Source: Anaerolineae bacterium (GTDB lineage Bacteria; Chloroflexota; Anaerolineae; JAAYZQ01). Taken from it: a stretch of DNA of 47,367 nucleotides. The stretch spans positions 1 to 47,367 of the forward strand of contig JAFGIA010000057.1 of the NCBI GenBank assembly GCA_016929795.1, written 5' to 3'. The position numbers and the translations under genes were made by a program. Numbering within the stretch: position 1 is the first letter of the stretch; the number at the start of each line of letters is the position of its first letter. The notes below the pieces were generated by a model that saw nothing but the letters and a program-made list of their open reading frames with translations, searched no databases and was not told the DNA's origin. Of this stretch, positions 1 through 10,500 are shown piece by piece.

Positions 1-225
1 CACCGAGATCGACAACCTCGGGTTCAACCTCTACCGCAGCGACCGCGCCTCTGGCCCTTACACGCGACTGAACGACGCCCTCATCCCCAGCCAGGCACCC
101 GGCTTGCCAAGTGGCGGCACTTACACCTGGGTCGACAGTGCCGTGGACGCAGGCATCGCATACTACTACCGGCTCGAAAGCGTCGACGTGCGGGGGCACT
201 ACCTGACCTTTGGCCCCGTATCCGC
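1..225 (+). repeat. Copy 1 of duplicated 3'-end module (copy 2 at about 4435-4661)
   Basis: The DNA encoding the fibronectin-like C-terminal module is repeated at about 4435-4661 in the downstream paralogue. The first 36 bases are identical, and a second 31-base identical run covers the codons for LIPSQAPGL. The rest has diverged mostly in line with amino-acid changes. This supports tandem duplication or gene conversion. Confidence 0.8.
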
Positions 226-283
226 CACACTGCCCGACCCTTCTGCCTGGCGCGTGTACCTTCCACTGGTAACAAGGCGCTGA
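1..283 (+). CDS. C-terminal fragment of an exported protein with a fibronectin-like module and YLPLV tail
   Basis: The window opens inside this gene. Reading from base 2 gives 93 residues ending in TGA at 281-283. The fragment is a beta-sandwich, fibronectin-III-like module (motifs GFNLYRS, PSQAPGLP and YYYRLESVD) followed by the tail RVYLPLVTRR at the stop codon. The same module ends the next gene, and the two DNA copies share exact runs of 36 and 31 bases, so the genes are tandem paralogues or exchanged their 3' ends recently. The start, signal peptide and catalytic domain lie outside the window, so no function can be assigned beyond a probable secreted or surface protein. Confidence 0.8.
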   Translation, partial: TEIDNLGFNLYRSDRASGPYTRLNDALIPSQAPGLPSGGTYTWVDSAVDAGIAYYYRLESVDVRGHYLTFGPVSATLPDPSAWRVYLPLVTRR

Positions 284-340
284 GCTGGATACGTCCCCTT
301 TGGGGATGGAACTTGGCGCTGAGGATGAAAGGAGAGAATC

Positions 341-3300
341 ATGTCGATATCATCCAGCGGTTATCAAAAGATGATCCGGCCTCTTACCCTGCTGCTCGTA
401 CTAAGTGTTGGGTTGTTGGGCCCATCCTCCCAGCCGGTAGTCGCGCAGCCGGGTACGGTACGAGCCGACGCGCTCGTGCTCGTCAATTCGGCGAGCGCCA
501 GTTATGCCGATTTTCAGCACTACGTTCAGCCTTACCTCGACCATTTTGGCATCCCGTACACCCTGCTCGACATTGCCACCGCGCCTGTGGAGCCTGATCT
601 CGATGTCTATGCCGTGATCATTGTCGGTCACCGCCAGATCGACATCGCTGGCACGTATCTCGATGCAACAGAACAGGCGTACATTTCGACGGCGGTCGAC
701 AACGGAACAGGGCTCGTCAACTTTGATAACGATCTATCCGCCGACGGCGCGACAGGCCGCTACCAGTTTGTACAGGACATCTTTGACTTTGGCTACGTAG
801 CCCCCTCGTCGCAAGCCGGTGTGACCTTTTTGTCCGATAGCGGGAGCTATGTACGCATCAACTGCTGGGAAGATGCGCACCAGGAGCCAATCCTCCCGAC
901 GACGAGCAACGTAGGCGATCTTGTCCCAGACGACAACCAATGGACCGAGTTTCTGTGGACCAGCCGCGGCTATCCGGCCCTGTTTGCCGGCTATGACGAA
1001 ACGCCACCGCTCATGCGCTTTTACGGAGCCGTCCCTGATGGAGAGTACCAGCTCATTGCACACCTCTACTGGTCGCATAACCTGCGCTACTACTGGGGCT
1101 ATACGGCGGCCGACCCGGAAGTGTATAGCTACGACGTCACCTCCGGTGTGAGTGGCGATTTTGCCGATTACGAGCTGGGCACCGTGACGGTTACGGGTGG
1201 ACAGTTCGATCTCTATGTGCAAAATGCCGACCCGCTGACAGGAGGGGTCGAGTACCTATTCTACGGCTGGGCCTGGATCCGGCTGGTACCGACCGGTGCA
1301 CCCCCCGCAGAGATGCATTATATCACCGAGCGACACGAGGCCGGCGAGACGATCAGCACGGCGAGTATGACTATGGCCGGGATCACACTCCCTGCGACCG
1401 CGACCTCGCTTGCCACGAGCGGCACCCAGCCCTTCCTGTCGGTGACGGCGAGCGGGCTGGGTCGTGCGGTGCAATGGGGCTCGTATGACTGGATGTCGCA
1501 CGCGGTCAAGGGGCCGGTGTATGGTCTCGACGACCTGGTGTGGCGCAGCATCGTCTGGGCAGCGCGCAAGCCTTTCGTCATGCAGGGGTTGCCCCCCTTT
1601 GTGACGATGCGCATGGACGATGAATCGGGCCCCTTTTGGTGGATTCACATCGCCAATGAATTCGACATCAAGCCGTGGGCCGGCCTCTTTTACCACAACG
1701 TCGATGCGACAGAAGCTGCCGACCTCTCAGCACTCGTCCATGCAGGACAAGCCACCGCCTCTGTACACGCCAAGAACGGAGCGTTCTTCTACTACAATCA
1801 CGGCTCGGGAGATTTTTCTGATGGCATCATCGCCGACAACTTTGCCGAGGCCACCGCGTGGCACACTCAATACGACATCCCGATCTCGAAATTCGTGCTC
1901 CCTCACTACTACGAATTCGGCACCAACGTCTTTCAGGGATTAGACGACTGGGGGGTCGAGTTTGTGGGCACCATGATGAACCCGGGGAATGGGTACGGTG
2001 CCCCATGGGTCATGAACGGACCGTATCGCCTGTATGAGACAGGCAGCAGCAGTGGCGGCTCGCCCGTCTACTATGCCGACTTTATGACCATCCCTGGTCA
2101 CCCCGAGTTTGACGGACACTTTTTCAACTGTGTCACCGAAATCCGCGATGACGCGGGGTACGAATGGTATCCGAGCAATGACGTGCCTGGCAGCATCGGG
2201 CGTGGGACACGACAGACTGTACGCGCGCTCGATAGCATGGCTCTGGCCACCCTGTTCACTCACGGCTACTACCCGGCAAGCATCACGCCCGACAACTGGC
2301 GGGCCATCCTGCAAGGCATCACCGACAATCTTGCCGCCTACAATCCCCAGTATGTCACCATGGATCATGCCTGCCAATACGTGCGCGCGATGCACACTTC
2401 TGCCATCTCGGGCAGCGTCTACAATCCTGTCTCGCGCGAGCTGACCACCACCCTCTCCGGCTCTACGGACCTGCCGACGATGTTTTATCTATTCGTCGAC
2501 CAGGCAGACAGCATCGTGAGCATCCTGGTCGATGTGCCCATCTTTACCGGGACAACGGATGTTGTATACACGCTGGCCGGCCCTCTGGACTCGATCGTCG
2601 TCACGCCGGCCCTCGCCACTGTTGTCACCGGCGGCACACAACAGTTTACGGCCACCGGCTATGATGCCGGCGGCAACCCCATTCCGAACCTTCCGATCAC
2701 GTGGGACGTGGTGAACGGCGGGGGTACGATTACCAGCAGCGGCCTGTTCACAGCCGGAAGCACCCCCGGCACGTATCCGGCCACCATACGCGCTGCGTAC
2801 GGGGGGATTGAGGGCTATGCCACCGTCGAGGTGCTCGCTCCTGCCCTGGACCACTTTACCTTCGATCCCATCTCCAACCCACAGTACATCGACGTTCCCT
2901 TTGCGATTACTATCCAGGCGCGCGATCTGTCGGGTAACCTCCTCACCGGCTACATAGGACAAGCCACCCTGAGCGACACGGCCGGGACACTCTTTCCAAC
3001 GCAAACCGGGAGCTTTTCAGGGGGTGTGTGGAGTGGCGAGGTAACCATCACACAGACAGCCTCGGGAGTGACCATTACTGCGGCCGATGGCAGTGCCTCG
3101 GGGGTCAGCAACGCATTCAACGTCCAATCCGTGCCGACCTACTACACGCTGAGCTCTGCATCGTATCAGCATTATATCAACACGCCGTTTGACGTGACGG
3201 TGGAGGCGTATGCTGGTGCGGAGATCGACCTGTGGGCAGATGAGCATCAGGAGCCGGTGCTGGACACCTTTACCGATCCCGCACGCCTCAACGATCACGA

Positions 3301-4705
3301 TGGCCTGTGGGACGAGTTCTGGTACCAGGCTGGCGGCCGGCCATTCCCGGGTGTTTTCGCCGGTCATAACGAATGGGAAGACTATGGCCTGGCGCCCATG
3401 CACTTTTTTGCCACGAACATTCCTGACGGTGAGTACGCGGTGTGGGCCAATCTGTACACAGGTGGGTCTGCTGCGACGACTTATTACTACGGCTTTACCG
3501 AAAGTGAGGCGCTGAGCAGTGCGCGCTCCGTGACCAACGTCCTCGGAGCGGGTGGCTCTGACCAGTTCGACGAATACCTGCTTGGCGCTGTACAGGTCAG
3601 CAACAATCACTTTGACCTGTGGGCCGGTGACGGCGACAGCACTTCGCCCTACTTTTACGCCTGGGCGTCGGTCCGGCTCGTGCCTGTGGACAATGAGATT
3701 TTCGTCGATTGCTCGGACGACGCCCACCAGGATCCGATCCTCGCGACGACAAGCATCGTTGGAGACCTGAGCGCAACCGATGGCCATTGGACCGAATTTC
3801 TCTATCTGCCCAGCCGCCCATATCCTTCGATCCTTGCTGGAGTAAATGAGGAGAACTATGGTCTGCCTACCATGCGCTTCTACACCACCGGCATTGCCAA
3901 TGGGACCTACGAGGTCATTGCCAATCTGTACGACAACTCGCCCATGCGCTACTACTATGGCTACACAGAGGCCGATCCGAAGGCATCGTACGTCGATGTT
4001 GCCGGCGGCGCTTCCGGCACGCAGCATCGTGAGTACAGTCTCGGCATCGTTACTGTCACCGACGGCACCTTCAACCTATACGTGCGAGATGGAGATCTGT
4101 TGGGCGGGACATATCCGTTCTTTGGCTGGGCCTGGGTGCGCCTGGTAGACCACTATGTCCAGATGACGTCAAGCTCGGCGACGATGAGCTTTGATGGCAA
4201 CGCGAATGGTGTGTTTGGAGAGCCTGGTGACGAGGTGGCCTCTCTGGTTGGCGGGACGGTTATCATCGCCGCCGTCGATGAAACGGCTGCGAACAATGTC
4301 ACCGTCACCGCGACCGACGCGCTCGGGCGTTGGGGTACATCATCCTATGACATCATCTACCCCACCGCCGTCATCCTCACCAGGTTTGAGGCAAGGCCAG
4401 GCGCCGGGCAGATCGTCCTGGCCTGGGAAACCGGCACCGAGATCGACAACCTCGGGTTCAACCTCTACCGTAGCGAACACGCTTCCGGCCTCTACACCCA
4501 ACTTAACGACACCCTCATCCCCAGCCAGGCACCCGGCTTGCCCACAGGCGCTACGTACGAGTGGACCGACGCCACCATCGCCGCCGGCATCCCTTACTAC
4601 TACCAGATCGAGGCTGTCGACATGCGTGGCGGCCTGGCGCACTTGGGCCCGGTATCTGCCACATGGCGCATATTTCGTCTCTATCTGCCGGTGGTGACTC
4701 GATAG
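341..4705 (+). CDS. Large exported protein: amidotransferase-like domain, polysaccharide-deacetylase-like core, three beta-sandwich modules, Ig-like domains, YLPVV tail
   Basis: This 1454-aa protein starts at an ATG preceded by AAAGGAGAG and has a signal peptide over about residues 10-36. Residues 40-165 look like a ThuA/class I amidotransferase-like fold. Residues about 340-690 resemble a NodB/polysaccharide deacetylase barrel: RMDDE at 424-428 fits motif 1, with SVHAKNG and LPHYYEFG following in the expected order. A BIG2-like Ig domain covers about 749-830 and a second Ig-like domain about 836-929. A 145-residue jelly-roll-like module, recognised by DEHQEP or DAHQDP near its start and WAWVRLV at its end, occurs at about 172-315, 962-1117 and 1119-1270. 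The protein ends with a fibronectin-like module and RLYLPVVTR. It probably acts on an extracellular glycan. The catalytic assignment is an inference from motifs, and the fold calls are moderate. Confidence 0.85.
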   Translation: MSISSSGYQKMIRPLTLLLVLSVGLLGPSSQPVVAQPGTVRADALVLVNSASASYADFQHYVQPYLDHFGIPYTLLDIATAPVEPDLDVYAVIIVGHRQIDIAGTYLDATEQAYISTAVDNGTGLVNFDNDLSADGATGRYQFVQDIFDFGYVAPSSQAGVTFLSDSGSYVRINCWEDAHQEPILPTTSNVGDLVPDDNQWTEFLWTSRGYPALFAGYDETPPLMRFYGAVPDGEYQLIAHLYWSHNLRYYWGYTAADPEVYSYDVTSGVSGDFADYELGTVTVTGGQFDLYVQNADPLTGGVEYLFYGWAWIRLVPTGAPPAEMHYITERHEAGETISTASMTMAGITLPATATSLATSGTQPFLSVTASGLGRAVQWGSYDWMSHAVKGPVYGLDDLVWRSIVWAARKPFVMQGLPPFVTMRMDDESGPFWWIHIANEFDIKPWAGLFYHNVDATEAADLSALVHAGQATASVHAKNGAFFYYNHGSGDFSDGIIADNFAEATAWHTQYDIPISKFVLPHYYEFGTNVFQGLDDWGVEFVGTMMNPGNGYGAPWVMNGPYRLYETGSSSGGSPVYYADFMTIPGHPEFDGHFFNCVTEIRDDAGYEWYPSNDVPGSIGRGTRQTVRALDSMALATLFTHGYYPASITPDNWRAILQGITDNLAAYNPQYVTMDHACQYVRAMHTSAISGSVYNPVSRELTTTLSGSTDLPTMFYLFVDQADSIVSILVDVPIFTGTTDVVYTLAGPLDSIVVTPALATVVTGGTQQFTATGYDAGGNPIPNLPITWDVVNGGGTITSSGLFTAGSTPGTYPATIRAAYGGIEGYATVEVLAPALDHFTFDPISNPQYIDVPFAITIQARDLSGNLLTGYIGQATLSDTAGTLFPTQTGSFSGGVWSGEVTITQTASGVTITAADGSASGVSNAFNVQSVPTYYTLSSASYQHYINTPFDVTVEAYAGAEIDLWADEHQEPVLDTFTDPARLNDHDGLWDEFWYQAGGRPFPGVFAGHNEWEDYGLAPMHFFATNIPDGEYAVWANLYTGGSAATTYYYGFTESEALSSARSVTNVLGAGGSDQFDEYLLGAVQVSNNHFDLWAGDGDSTSPYFYAWASVRLVPVDNEIFVDCSDDAHQDPILATTSIVGDLSATDGHWTEFLYLPSRPYPSILAGVNEENYGLPTMRFYTTGIANGTYEVIANLYDNSPMRYYYGYTEADPKASYVDVAGGASGTQHREYSLGIVTVTDGTFNLYVRDGDLLGGTYPFFGWAWVRLVDHYVQMTSSSATMSFDGNANGVFGEPGDEVASLVGGTVIIAAVDETAANNVTVTATDALGRWGTSSYDIIYPTAVILTRFEARPGAGQIVLAWETGTEIDNLGFNLYRSEHASGLYTQLNDTLIPSQAPGLPTGATYEWTDATIAAGIPYYYQIEAVDMRGGLAHLGPVSATWRIFRLYLPVVTR
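856..4150 (+). repeat. Three copies of a ~145-residue beta-sandwich module within one gene
   Basis: Related coding modules lie at about 856-1290, 3222-3690 and 3700-4150. Each starts with a D/E-A/E-H-Q-D/E-P-I/V-L motif, has a central F/Y-x-G-x-x-D/N-G-E/T-Y region and ends W-A-W/S-V/I-R-L-V. The second and third copies are adjacent, while the first sits before the deacetylase-like core. They look like carbohydrate- or surface-binding modules amplified within the gene. Confidence 0.7.
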
Positions 4706-4739
4706 CAGACAAATCTTGCCAGGGCGCTGTGACGGTGGT

Positions 4740-4782
4740 ATGATGCTCTCGCATCATCTATGGCCCTGATGGGATCAGGGCC
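4740..4782 (+). terminator. Two adjacent hairpins after the exoprotein gene
   Basis: Two hairpins lie just after the stop codon of the 1454-aa gene. ATGATGC/GCATCAT at 4740-4757 has a 4-base loop. GGCCCTGAT/ATCAGGGCC at 4762-4782 has a perfect 9-bp stem and a GGG loop. No T-run follows, so intrinsic termination is only likely, not shown. Confidence 0.45.
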
Positions 4783-4896
4783 ATGATTGTGCGCGTCAGA
4801 GGAGGATAGGAGCAGGTCCGTGATCGGACCCTGGCTCGACACAACCACTCTGGCTACAAGCCAGCCGAGAGTGATCGACGCGCAAGGTGGATCTTG

Positions 4897-5688
4897 ATGA
4901 CAGAGCATGCCATCCGTTCGACAAGCGATCGAGAAGAGACCAACAGCCAACGACAGGAGGGGCAGAGCGGTGGGCTGCGCCTCTACCTCTCTCGCCAGGC
5001 CAGCAGCTTGCCACGCTACCTGTGGGAGCAGTTGATCCTCACCCTCTTGGGCTGGGTTCCGACCGTGTTGGGCATCGCCCTGCGCGCCGTCGCCTACCGT
5101 CTCATTCTCAAGGCAGATGGGCTGGTGGCGATCGAAAAGGGCGTGCGCCTCTGCTTTGCCGACCAGATCCGGCTCGGCAAAGGGGTCTACCTCGACGAAG
5201 GCGTGTACCTGCACGCGTGTCCAGGTGGCATCGCCATCGGCGAGAACACGCTGGTGATGCACCATGCCGAGCTGCACGTCTACAACTTTCGCGATCTGCC
5301 CCACGCCGGCATCACCATCGGCCACGACAGCCTGATTGGCGAGTTCAACATCTTGCGTGGTCAGGGCGGCATCACCATCGGCGACCGGGTTTATACCTCG
5401 CCGCTGGTGCAGATGGCCGCCGTCGACCACGTCTTTGACGACCCGGGCCGCCCCTTTGTCGAGCAGGGCATCACGGCGCGAGGCATTGTGGTCGAGGATG
5501 ACGTGTGGATCGGCGCCGGAGCCATCCTGACCGACGGCGTACGCGTCGGCCGCGGCGCCGTGGTCGCCGCCGGCGCCGTCGTCACTCGCGACGTCGCACC
5601 CCATACTGTAGTAGCCGGCGTGCCAGCCCGCCTCGTGCGCACGATCGACGGCACGGCCAGGCAGACTGAAGATGAGGTCTATTTTTAA
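4897..5688 (+). CDS. Left-handed beta-helix (hexapeptide-repeat) acyltransferase
   Basis: This 263-aa protein belongs to the LbetaH acyltransferase superfamily (maltose/galactoside/sugar O-acetyltransferase type), which transfers an acetyl or other acyl group from a CoA donor to a sugar or similar acceptor. Hexapeptide repeats run from about residue 85 to 250, with [23 protein letters not shown] and [16 protein letters not shown] clearly visible, and the family ending V-A-G-V-P-A-R. The N-terminal 80 residues include a hydrophobic stretch near residues 40-65. A TTG at 4894 could also start the frame, but the ATG at 4897 sits 6 bases after AAGGTGG. The stop overlaps the ATG of the radical SAM gene, so the two are translationally coupled and probably serve one pathway, perhaps glycan or lipid modification. 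The acceptor is unknown. Confidence 0.85.
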   Translation: MTEHAIRSTSDREETNSQRQEGQSGGLRLYLSRQASSLPRYLWEQLILTLLGWVPTVLGIALRAVAYRLILKADGLVAIEKGVRLCFADQIRLGKGVYLDEGVYLHACPGGIAIGENTLVMHHAELHVYNFRDLPHAGITIGHDSLIGEFNILRGQGGITIGDRVYTSPLVQMAAVDHVFDDPGRPFVEQGITARGIVVEDDVWIGAGAILTDGVRVGRGAVVAAGAVVTRDVAPHTVVAGVPARLVRTIDGTARQTEDEVYF

Positions 5689-7439
5689 TGCCAAGACAAT
5701 CTCGCACCCACTCCACGGCCCCAGCGGTGGTCATGCCGACACTCACGCGGTGCGCCCCCACACGGACCGAGGCTACGGGCCTCGAAATCGCACAAAACCT
5801 GGGAGCGCGGCCGCTGCGCGCACTGCCTCCTGCCAACTTTGCTGACGCCGGGACGGTTCTCGTCGAGGGCTCTACCACCCGTCCGCCGGGCGCCGTCGAT
5901 ATCCTGCTCGTCAATCCACCGGCACCCGATGGCGCCATCTGGATCCGCAGCCAGCATCGCGTCGGCCGCCGCAGCCGCGAAAACATGATCTGGCCTCAGG
6001 TCAGCCTGGCCCAACTGGCGGCGCTGCTGTATCAGGACTACTCTGTCGAGATCGTCGATGCGATCCCTGAACGGATGACGTGGGAGGCATTTGAAAAGCT
6101 GCTGAGGGCCAAGCAACCACGCTACTATGTCACCCAGGTCACCGCGCCCACCCTCACCAATGACCTGCGTGGTACCTTCCTGGCCCGTTCCCTCGGCGCC
6201 ACCACCATCGCTTTCGGCACGCACGTCACCCCCCTACCCACACAGACCATGCAGGCCTTCCCCAGCCTGGACTTGATTCTGCGCGGCGAACCCGAGCTCA
6301 CCCTCGTCGAGCTCGTCGACGCGTTAGAAGTTGAGCGCCGGGTTTTGGCGCACATGGAACCAGGAGAGGGATGGCCGGCCGTGCGCCGCTGGCAGGCGCT
6401 CTTCCGCGACACCGACCCGAACTGGGTCCCCCCGTGGACCGATTCACCGGCTCCTGCCCCCCAATCCCTGCTGCCTGGCATCAAGGGCCTCGCCTGGCGC
6501 GACAGCGCGCACACCATTCACATCAACCCTGACCGGCCCTTCATCCCGAACCTGGACGACCTGCCCATCCCCCTGCACCACCTCCTGCCGTGGCGCCAAT
6601 ACCGCGCCCCCAACATCCGCGGGCCCTACACCTTCCTAGTCCCCAGCCGCGGCTGCCCCGCCGGCTGCACCTTCTGCATCAAGCATGTCAGCTACCAATA
6701 CGCCGTCCGCGCCCGCTCTCCGGAGAACGTCCTCGCCGAGTTGAAGCAGTTGTGGGCGCTCGGACTGCGAAACGTGCACATGTACGCCGACCTCTTTACC
6801 GTCAATCGAGATCACGTGATGGGAATCTGTGAAGCCATGATCCGCGAAGGGCTTGCCTTCCGTTGGACCTGCAACAGTCGCGTGGATTTTGTCGACCCGG
6901 AAATGTTGCGCACGATGCGGCGCGCCGGATGCTGGCTCATCAGTTGGGGCGTCGAGAGCGCCAGCGAGACGATCCGCAAGCATGTGCACAAGGGCACCCG
7001 CGACGACCAGATCGCACAGGGATTGCGCTGGAGCAAGGAGGCCGGGATCATGAACTGGGGCTATTTTATCATCGGCCTGCCGGGTGAGACCGAAGCGACG
7101 ATCCGGGACACGATCGATCTGGCCAAACGACTGCCGCTCGACCTGGCGCTCTTTCACATCGCCGCACCCTATCCCGGCACCCCCTTCTTTTTCGAGGTGG
7201 TGCAGAATGGCTGGTTCCGGCAGGGCACTACCTGGGAAGAGGTGGACATGGACGAGTCGACCGTCCTCGACTATCCTGGCCTGCCGGCCGAGCGCATCGA
7301 GTACTGGGCCCGCCGCGCCTTTCGCGAATGGGCATTGCGCCCCGGCCCGCTCTGGACCTTCCTCAAGAGTATGAACAGTTGGTATGCCTTCCGCTCTGCG
7401 GTGAATATCGGGTGGCAGGCACTGGGCTGGATGCGCTGA
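5688..7439 (+). CDS. B12-binding-domain radical SAM protein
   Basis: This 583-aa enzyme has the B12-radical SAM layout. A Rossmann-like cobalamin-binding domain (about residues 65-205, starting ILLVNPPAPDG) is followed by a radical SAM barrel (about 310-540). The 4Fe-4S cluster cysteines are C323, C327 and C330 in the CxxxCxxC motif CPAGCTFC. The SAM-binding GGE-like strand is represented by SWGVESAS, and FIIGLPGET is typical of this subfamily. The canonical B12 motif DxHxxG is not evident, which is common in this group, so cobalamin dependence is likely but unproven. It overlaps the upstream acyltransferase by one base (TAATG). Members methylate or rearrange lipids, hopanoids, tetrapyrroles and antibiotics; the substrate here cannot be read from sequence. 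Confidence 0.88.
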   Translation: MPRQSRTHSTAPAVVMPTLTRCAPTRTEATGLEIAQNLGARPLRALPPANFADAGTVLVEGSTTRPPGAVDILLVNPPAPDGAIWIRSQHRVGRRSRENMIWPQVSLAQLAALLYQDYSVEIVDAIPERMTWEAFEKLLRAKQPRYYVTQVTAPTLTNDLRGTFLARSLGATTIAFGTHVTPLPTQTMQAFPSLDLILRGEPELTLVELVDALEVERRVLAHMEPGEGWPAVRRWQALFRDTDPNWVPPWTDSPAPAPQSLLPGIKGLAWRDSAHTIHINPDRPFIPNLDDLPIPLHHLLPWRQYRAPNIRGPYTFLVPSRGCPAGCTFCIKHVSYQYAVRARSPENVLAELKQLWALGLRNVHMYADLFTVNRDHVMGICEAMIREGLAFRWTCNSRVDFVDPEMLRTMRRAGCWLISWGVESASETIRKHVHKGTRDDQIAQGLRWSKEAGIMNWGYFIIGLPGETEATIRDTIDLAKRLPLDLALFHIAAPYPGTPFFFEVVQNGWFRQGTTWEEVDMDESTVLDYPGLPAERIEYWARRAFREWALRPGPLWTFLKSMNSWYAFRSAVNIGWQALGWMR

Positions 7440-7467
7440 ACCACGGGAGCAAGCTGCTGAACCGCTA

Positions 7468-7503
7468 GCAGGTGGGTCGCACCACGCGGTGCGACCCACC
7501 TGT
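7468..7503. terminator. Strong bidirectional hairpin between convergent genes
   Basis: A perfect 15-bp inverted repeat (left arm 7469-7483, right arm 7488-7502) with an ACGC loop lies between the radical SAM gene (plus) and the exoprotein gene (minus), where a shared terminator is expected. Its core resembles the palindrome at 29029-29080. There is no long T-run on either side. Confidence 0.7.
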
Positions 7504-7574
7504 GCGTCTATTCTCCTGACACGTAACTCGTGACCCCGGCCTCGGTAGCAAACCACCTCTGCCCAGCCGTGTGC

Positions 7575-10500
7575 TTAATAGCCACGCATGACCAGCGGCA
7601 GATAAACCGTCCAACCGCCACGGTATAGCTCTGAAAAGCCGGAGGTTGTCCCGACCTCAAAGTTGGCGATGATGCCATAGTGCTGCGTGGTGCTGGTGGT
7701 GCGCAAGCCCTCGCCATCCGCCAATTCTCGCGGCAGGGTGAGCGACCAGTTGCCGTTCTCGTCAGCCGTGGTGGTGCCCCAGGAGGCCAGGGCCTCCACG
7801 TACTCGTCATCGTCGTCCAAGAACACCTCCACGATGCAGTAGGGACACGGGCTGCCAGAGCCGCTGGTGCCGCTGGCCGTCGTTCCGTCGATAGCGGTGA
7901 CCTGGGCTGGCTGGAAGAGCGACCAGTCGGCGGGCACGCCGGGGCCAAACTCGAGGGCGGCGGGCACGTCGCGGATGATGTTTCCACGCAGCGTGAGTGC
8001 ATCAAGCGTGACATAGGTGCCATATATACCTGCGGCCGTGATCTGCGAGTTCGCCAGGGTATTGCCCACCGTCCAGTTGAATTTTCCGTTCAGGACAAGC
8101 GCTTGCCCACACACCCAAGCGTCCTGACCGTTTGTGTCCACCCCGACATGGTTATTCTGGAGGACGTTATAGTCGGCAGTGCTGGCGAGGTAGAGCGCGT
8201 CGGGTGGCGTTACGTTGGGAGATTCGCTCGCGAACAACATGCCGGCGATCACGTTGCGTTCGGCAACGGTCGCGCCGCCGATCCAGTTGTTGTCGCCGCT
8301 GATGGACATGCCCACACCAGTGAACCAGTTGAGGCTGGGGTTGGAAAGACCTGCATCGGGATGACATCTGCGGCTGGTCCCCACGTCGGGGAGCGTTCCG
8401 TCAGCGCGCGTCCCGGCGGTGTTGCCGACGACCAGGTTGTAAGAACCATCCACCTTGATACTGACCCCATCGGCGCTGGCGGCCGAGTTGTTACGGAGCG
8501 CGCCATAGTTGCCTAAAGCGTCTATGCCTGCACCATTGGACAGGGTTGGGTCGTCGTCCACATAGTAGACGCTCTGCCCATCGGCAACCAATCCCGCCCA
8601 GTTGTGTTCGAGCAGTACGTAATCGCCGCGAGCCTCGATGCGCCCATCAAGCAACGCCAGGTGGCGCACCGCGTCGTGGTCGCCATTGAGCGTGAGATCG
8701 CTGCCCTGGAGGAGCAGCTTGGGGGCCCCCGCACGCCCGCCAATCTCCCCTTGCGTTTCGCCGTCGATGATCACCCACTCTCCCGCCACATTCGGCAGTT
8801 CGGCCATCAGCGTGATGGTCCACATGTCGAGGGTGGCGTCATAGCTGTCGATGAGGGGGATGTTGAACTTGATGAGCACCGGGCGCGCAGCAGTGGACAG
8901 CGCGTTGGCCTCGACAATGGCCCGACGCAGTGTGCAGGGAGAGGCCGGCTGGATGGAGCCAAAATTCGTATAGCACGATTTGGTGAGGCTGGTGTCGGGG
9001 TCGCCAGCGCTGGTGACGGTGATGATGCTTGTGTAGGTGGCAGGCAGTTGCGGTGGCGTGACCGGCACGGGTGTCGGCACAACCTCGGGCGGGGGCAATG
9101 TGGGGTCGGGCGTTGGGGGAGGTGGCGTCACGCCGCCAGGATAGAGGTCGGAGAACCTGGTGGTGGTGCCGGCCTCAAAGCTGGGGATCTGATCCCAGTC
9201 AGCCGTGGTGGAGGCGGTGCGCAAGCCCTCACCGTCTGCGAGCGCGCGCGGCAGGACGGCTGCCCAATGGCCCGAAGCATCGGCAGTGGTGGTGACCAGC
9301 GATTCCAAAGCCTCCACCTGGTCGTCGCCGTCATCCAGGAATAGCTCGACGACACAATGGGCACAAGGGCTGTCGGCGCCGCTTGTGCCACCCACGGCGG
9401 TGCCCTCCAGCGACGTGATCTGGGCGGGATTGAAGTTTTGCCAGGCCGAAGGCACGCCGGGGCCAAAAACCAGCGCCCCCGGCGTGTTGATGATGACGTT
9501 GCCCTGCAAGGTGATGGCATCCAGTGAGATATAGTTGCCATTGATGCTGAATCCAGAAACACCGGCGTTGACAATCGCATTGTCCAGGAATTGGTTAAAC
9601 TCGCCGTCGATGACGACTGCAGTGCCGCACGTCCATAGCTCGTGCCCATCGACATCTAGGCCGATGTAGTTATTCTGCACCAGGGTTTGATCGCCCAAGA
9701 TGTTGACAGCCACTGGCGGAGTAGATGTGGGAGAATCATTGGCGAACAGCATGCCGGCGATCACGTTGCGCTCGGCTGGCGTGGGACCGCCAATCTGGTT
9801 GCGGTTGGCGGTGTTATGGACCACGATGCCGTTTCCGGTGAACCAGTTGTCGAACCGGGCATCGGTGTGGCACCTGCGGTGGAAAGGCACGTCGGGGAGC
9901 GTACCGCGCGCGTTGGTGCCCACAAAGTTGCCCACGACGAGATTGTCAGAGCCGTTGACGTCCAGGCTCGTCCCGTCCGAGCTGGCTGTGACGTTGTTGC
10001 GCACCGTGTTATTTTCGCCACTGATGTTGATGCCGGCCCCGTTAGCCAACTGGGGATTGCCGTCGACATAGTACACGCTTTCTCCGTCCTCTGCCAGGCC
10101 AGTCCAATTATATTCGACGGTGCTGCTATCCCACACATTGAATTTGCCATCGGCCAGCGCCAGGTAGCGTACCAGCAGCATCGTGCTCGTGTCCACGATG
10201 TCACTGCCCTGGACGTAGATGGGCGGCGCGGTTGTGCGCCCACCAATTTCATTCTGGGTCTGGCCATCGATGGTAATCTGGCTCTCGCGCAGGACAGGCA
10301 GGGCGGCCGCCAGCTCGATCCTCCAGATCCCCAGTTCCTCCACATAGCCGGGATCGGCCAGAGGGATGCTGAATTTGATGAGCACGGGACGCGCGATACT
10401 CGTCAAGTTGGCCTCGACAAAAGCCCGTCGTAACGTGCAGGGTGCCTCGGGGCTGGTGCCCGCATAACACGTCTTGCTCAGGCTCGTGTCTGGATCGAGG

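Noticed and set aside
3017..4027. A 336-codon minus-strand frame opposite the repeat modules of the 1454-aa exoprotein
   Set aside because: Composition and lack of motifs indicate a shadow of the repeated plus-strand modules.
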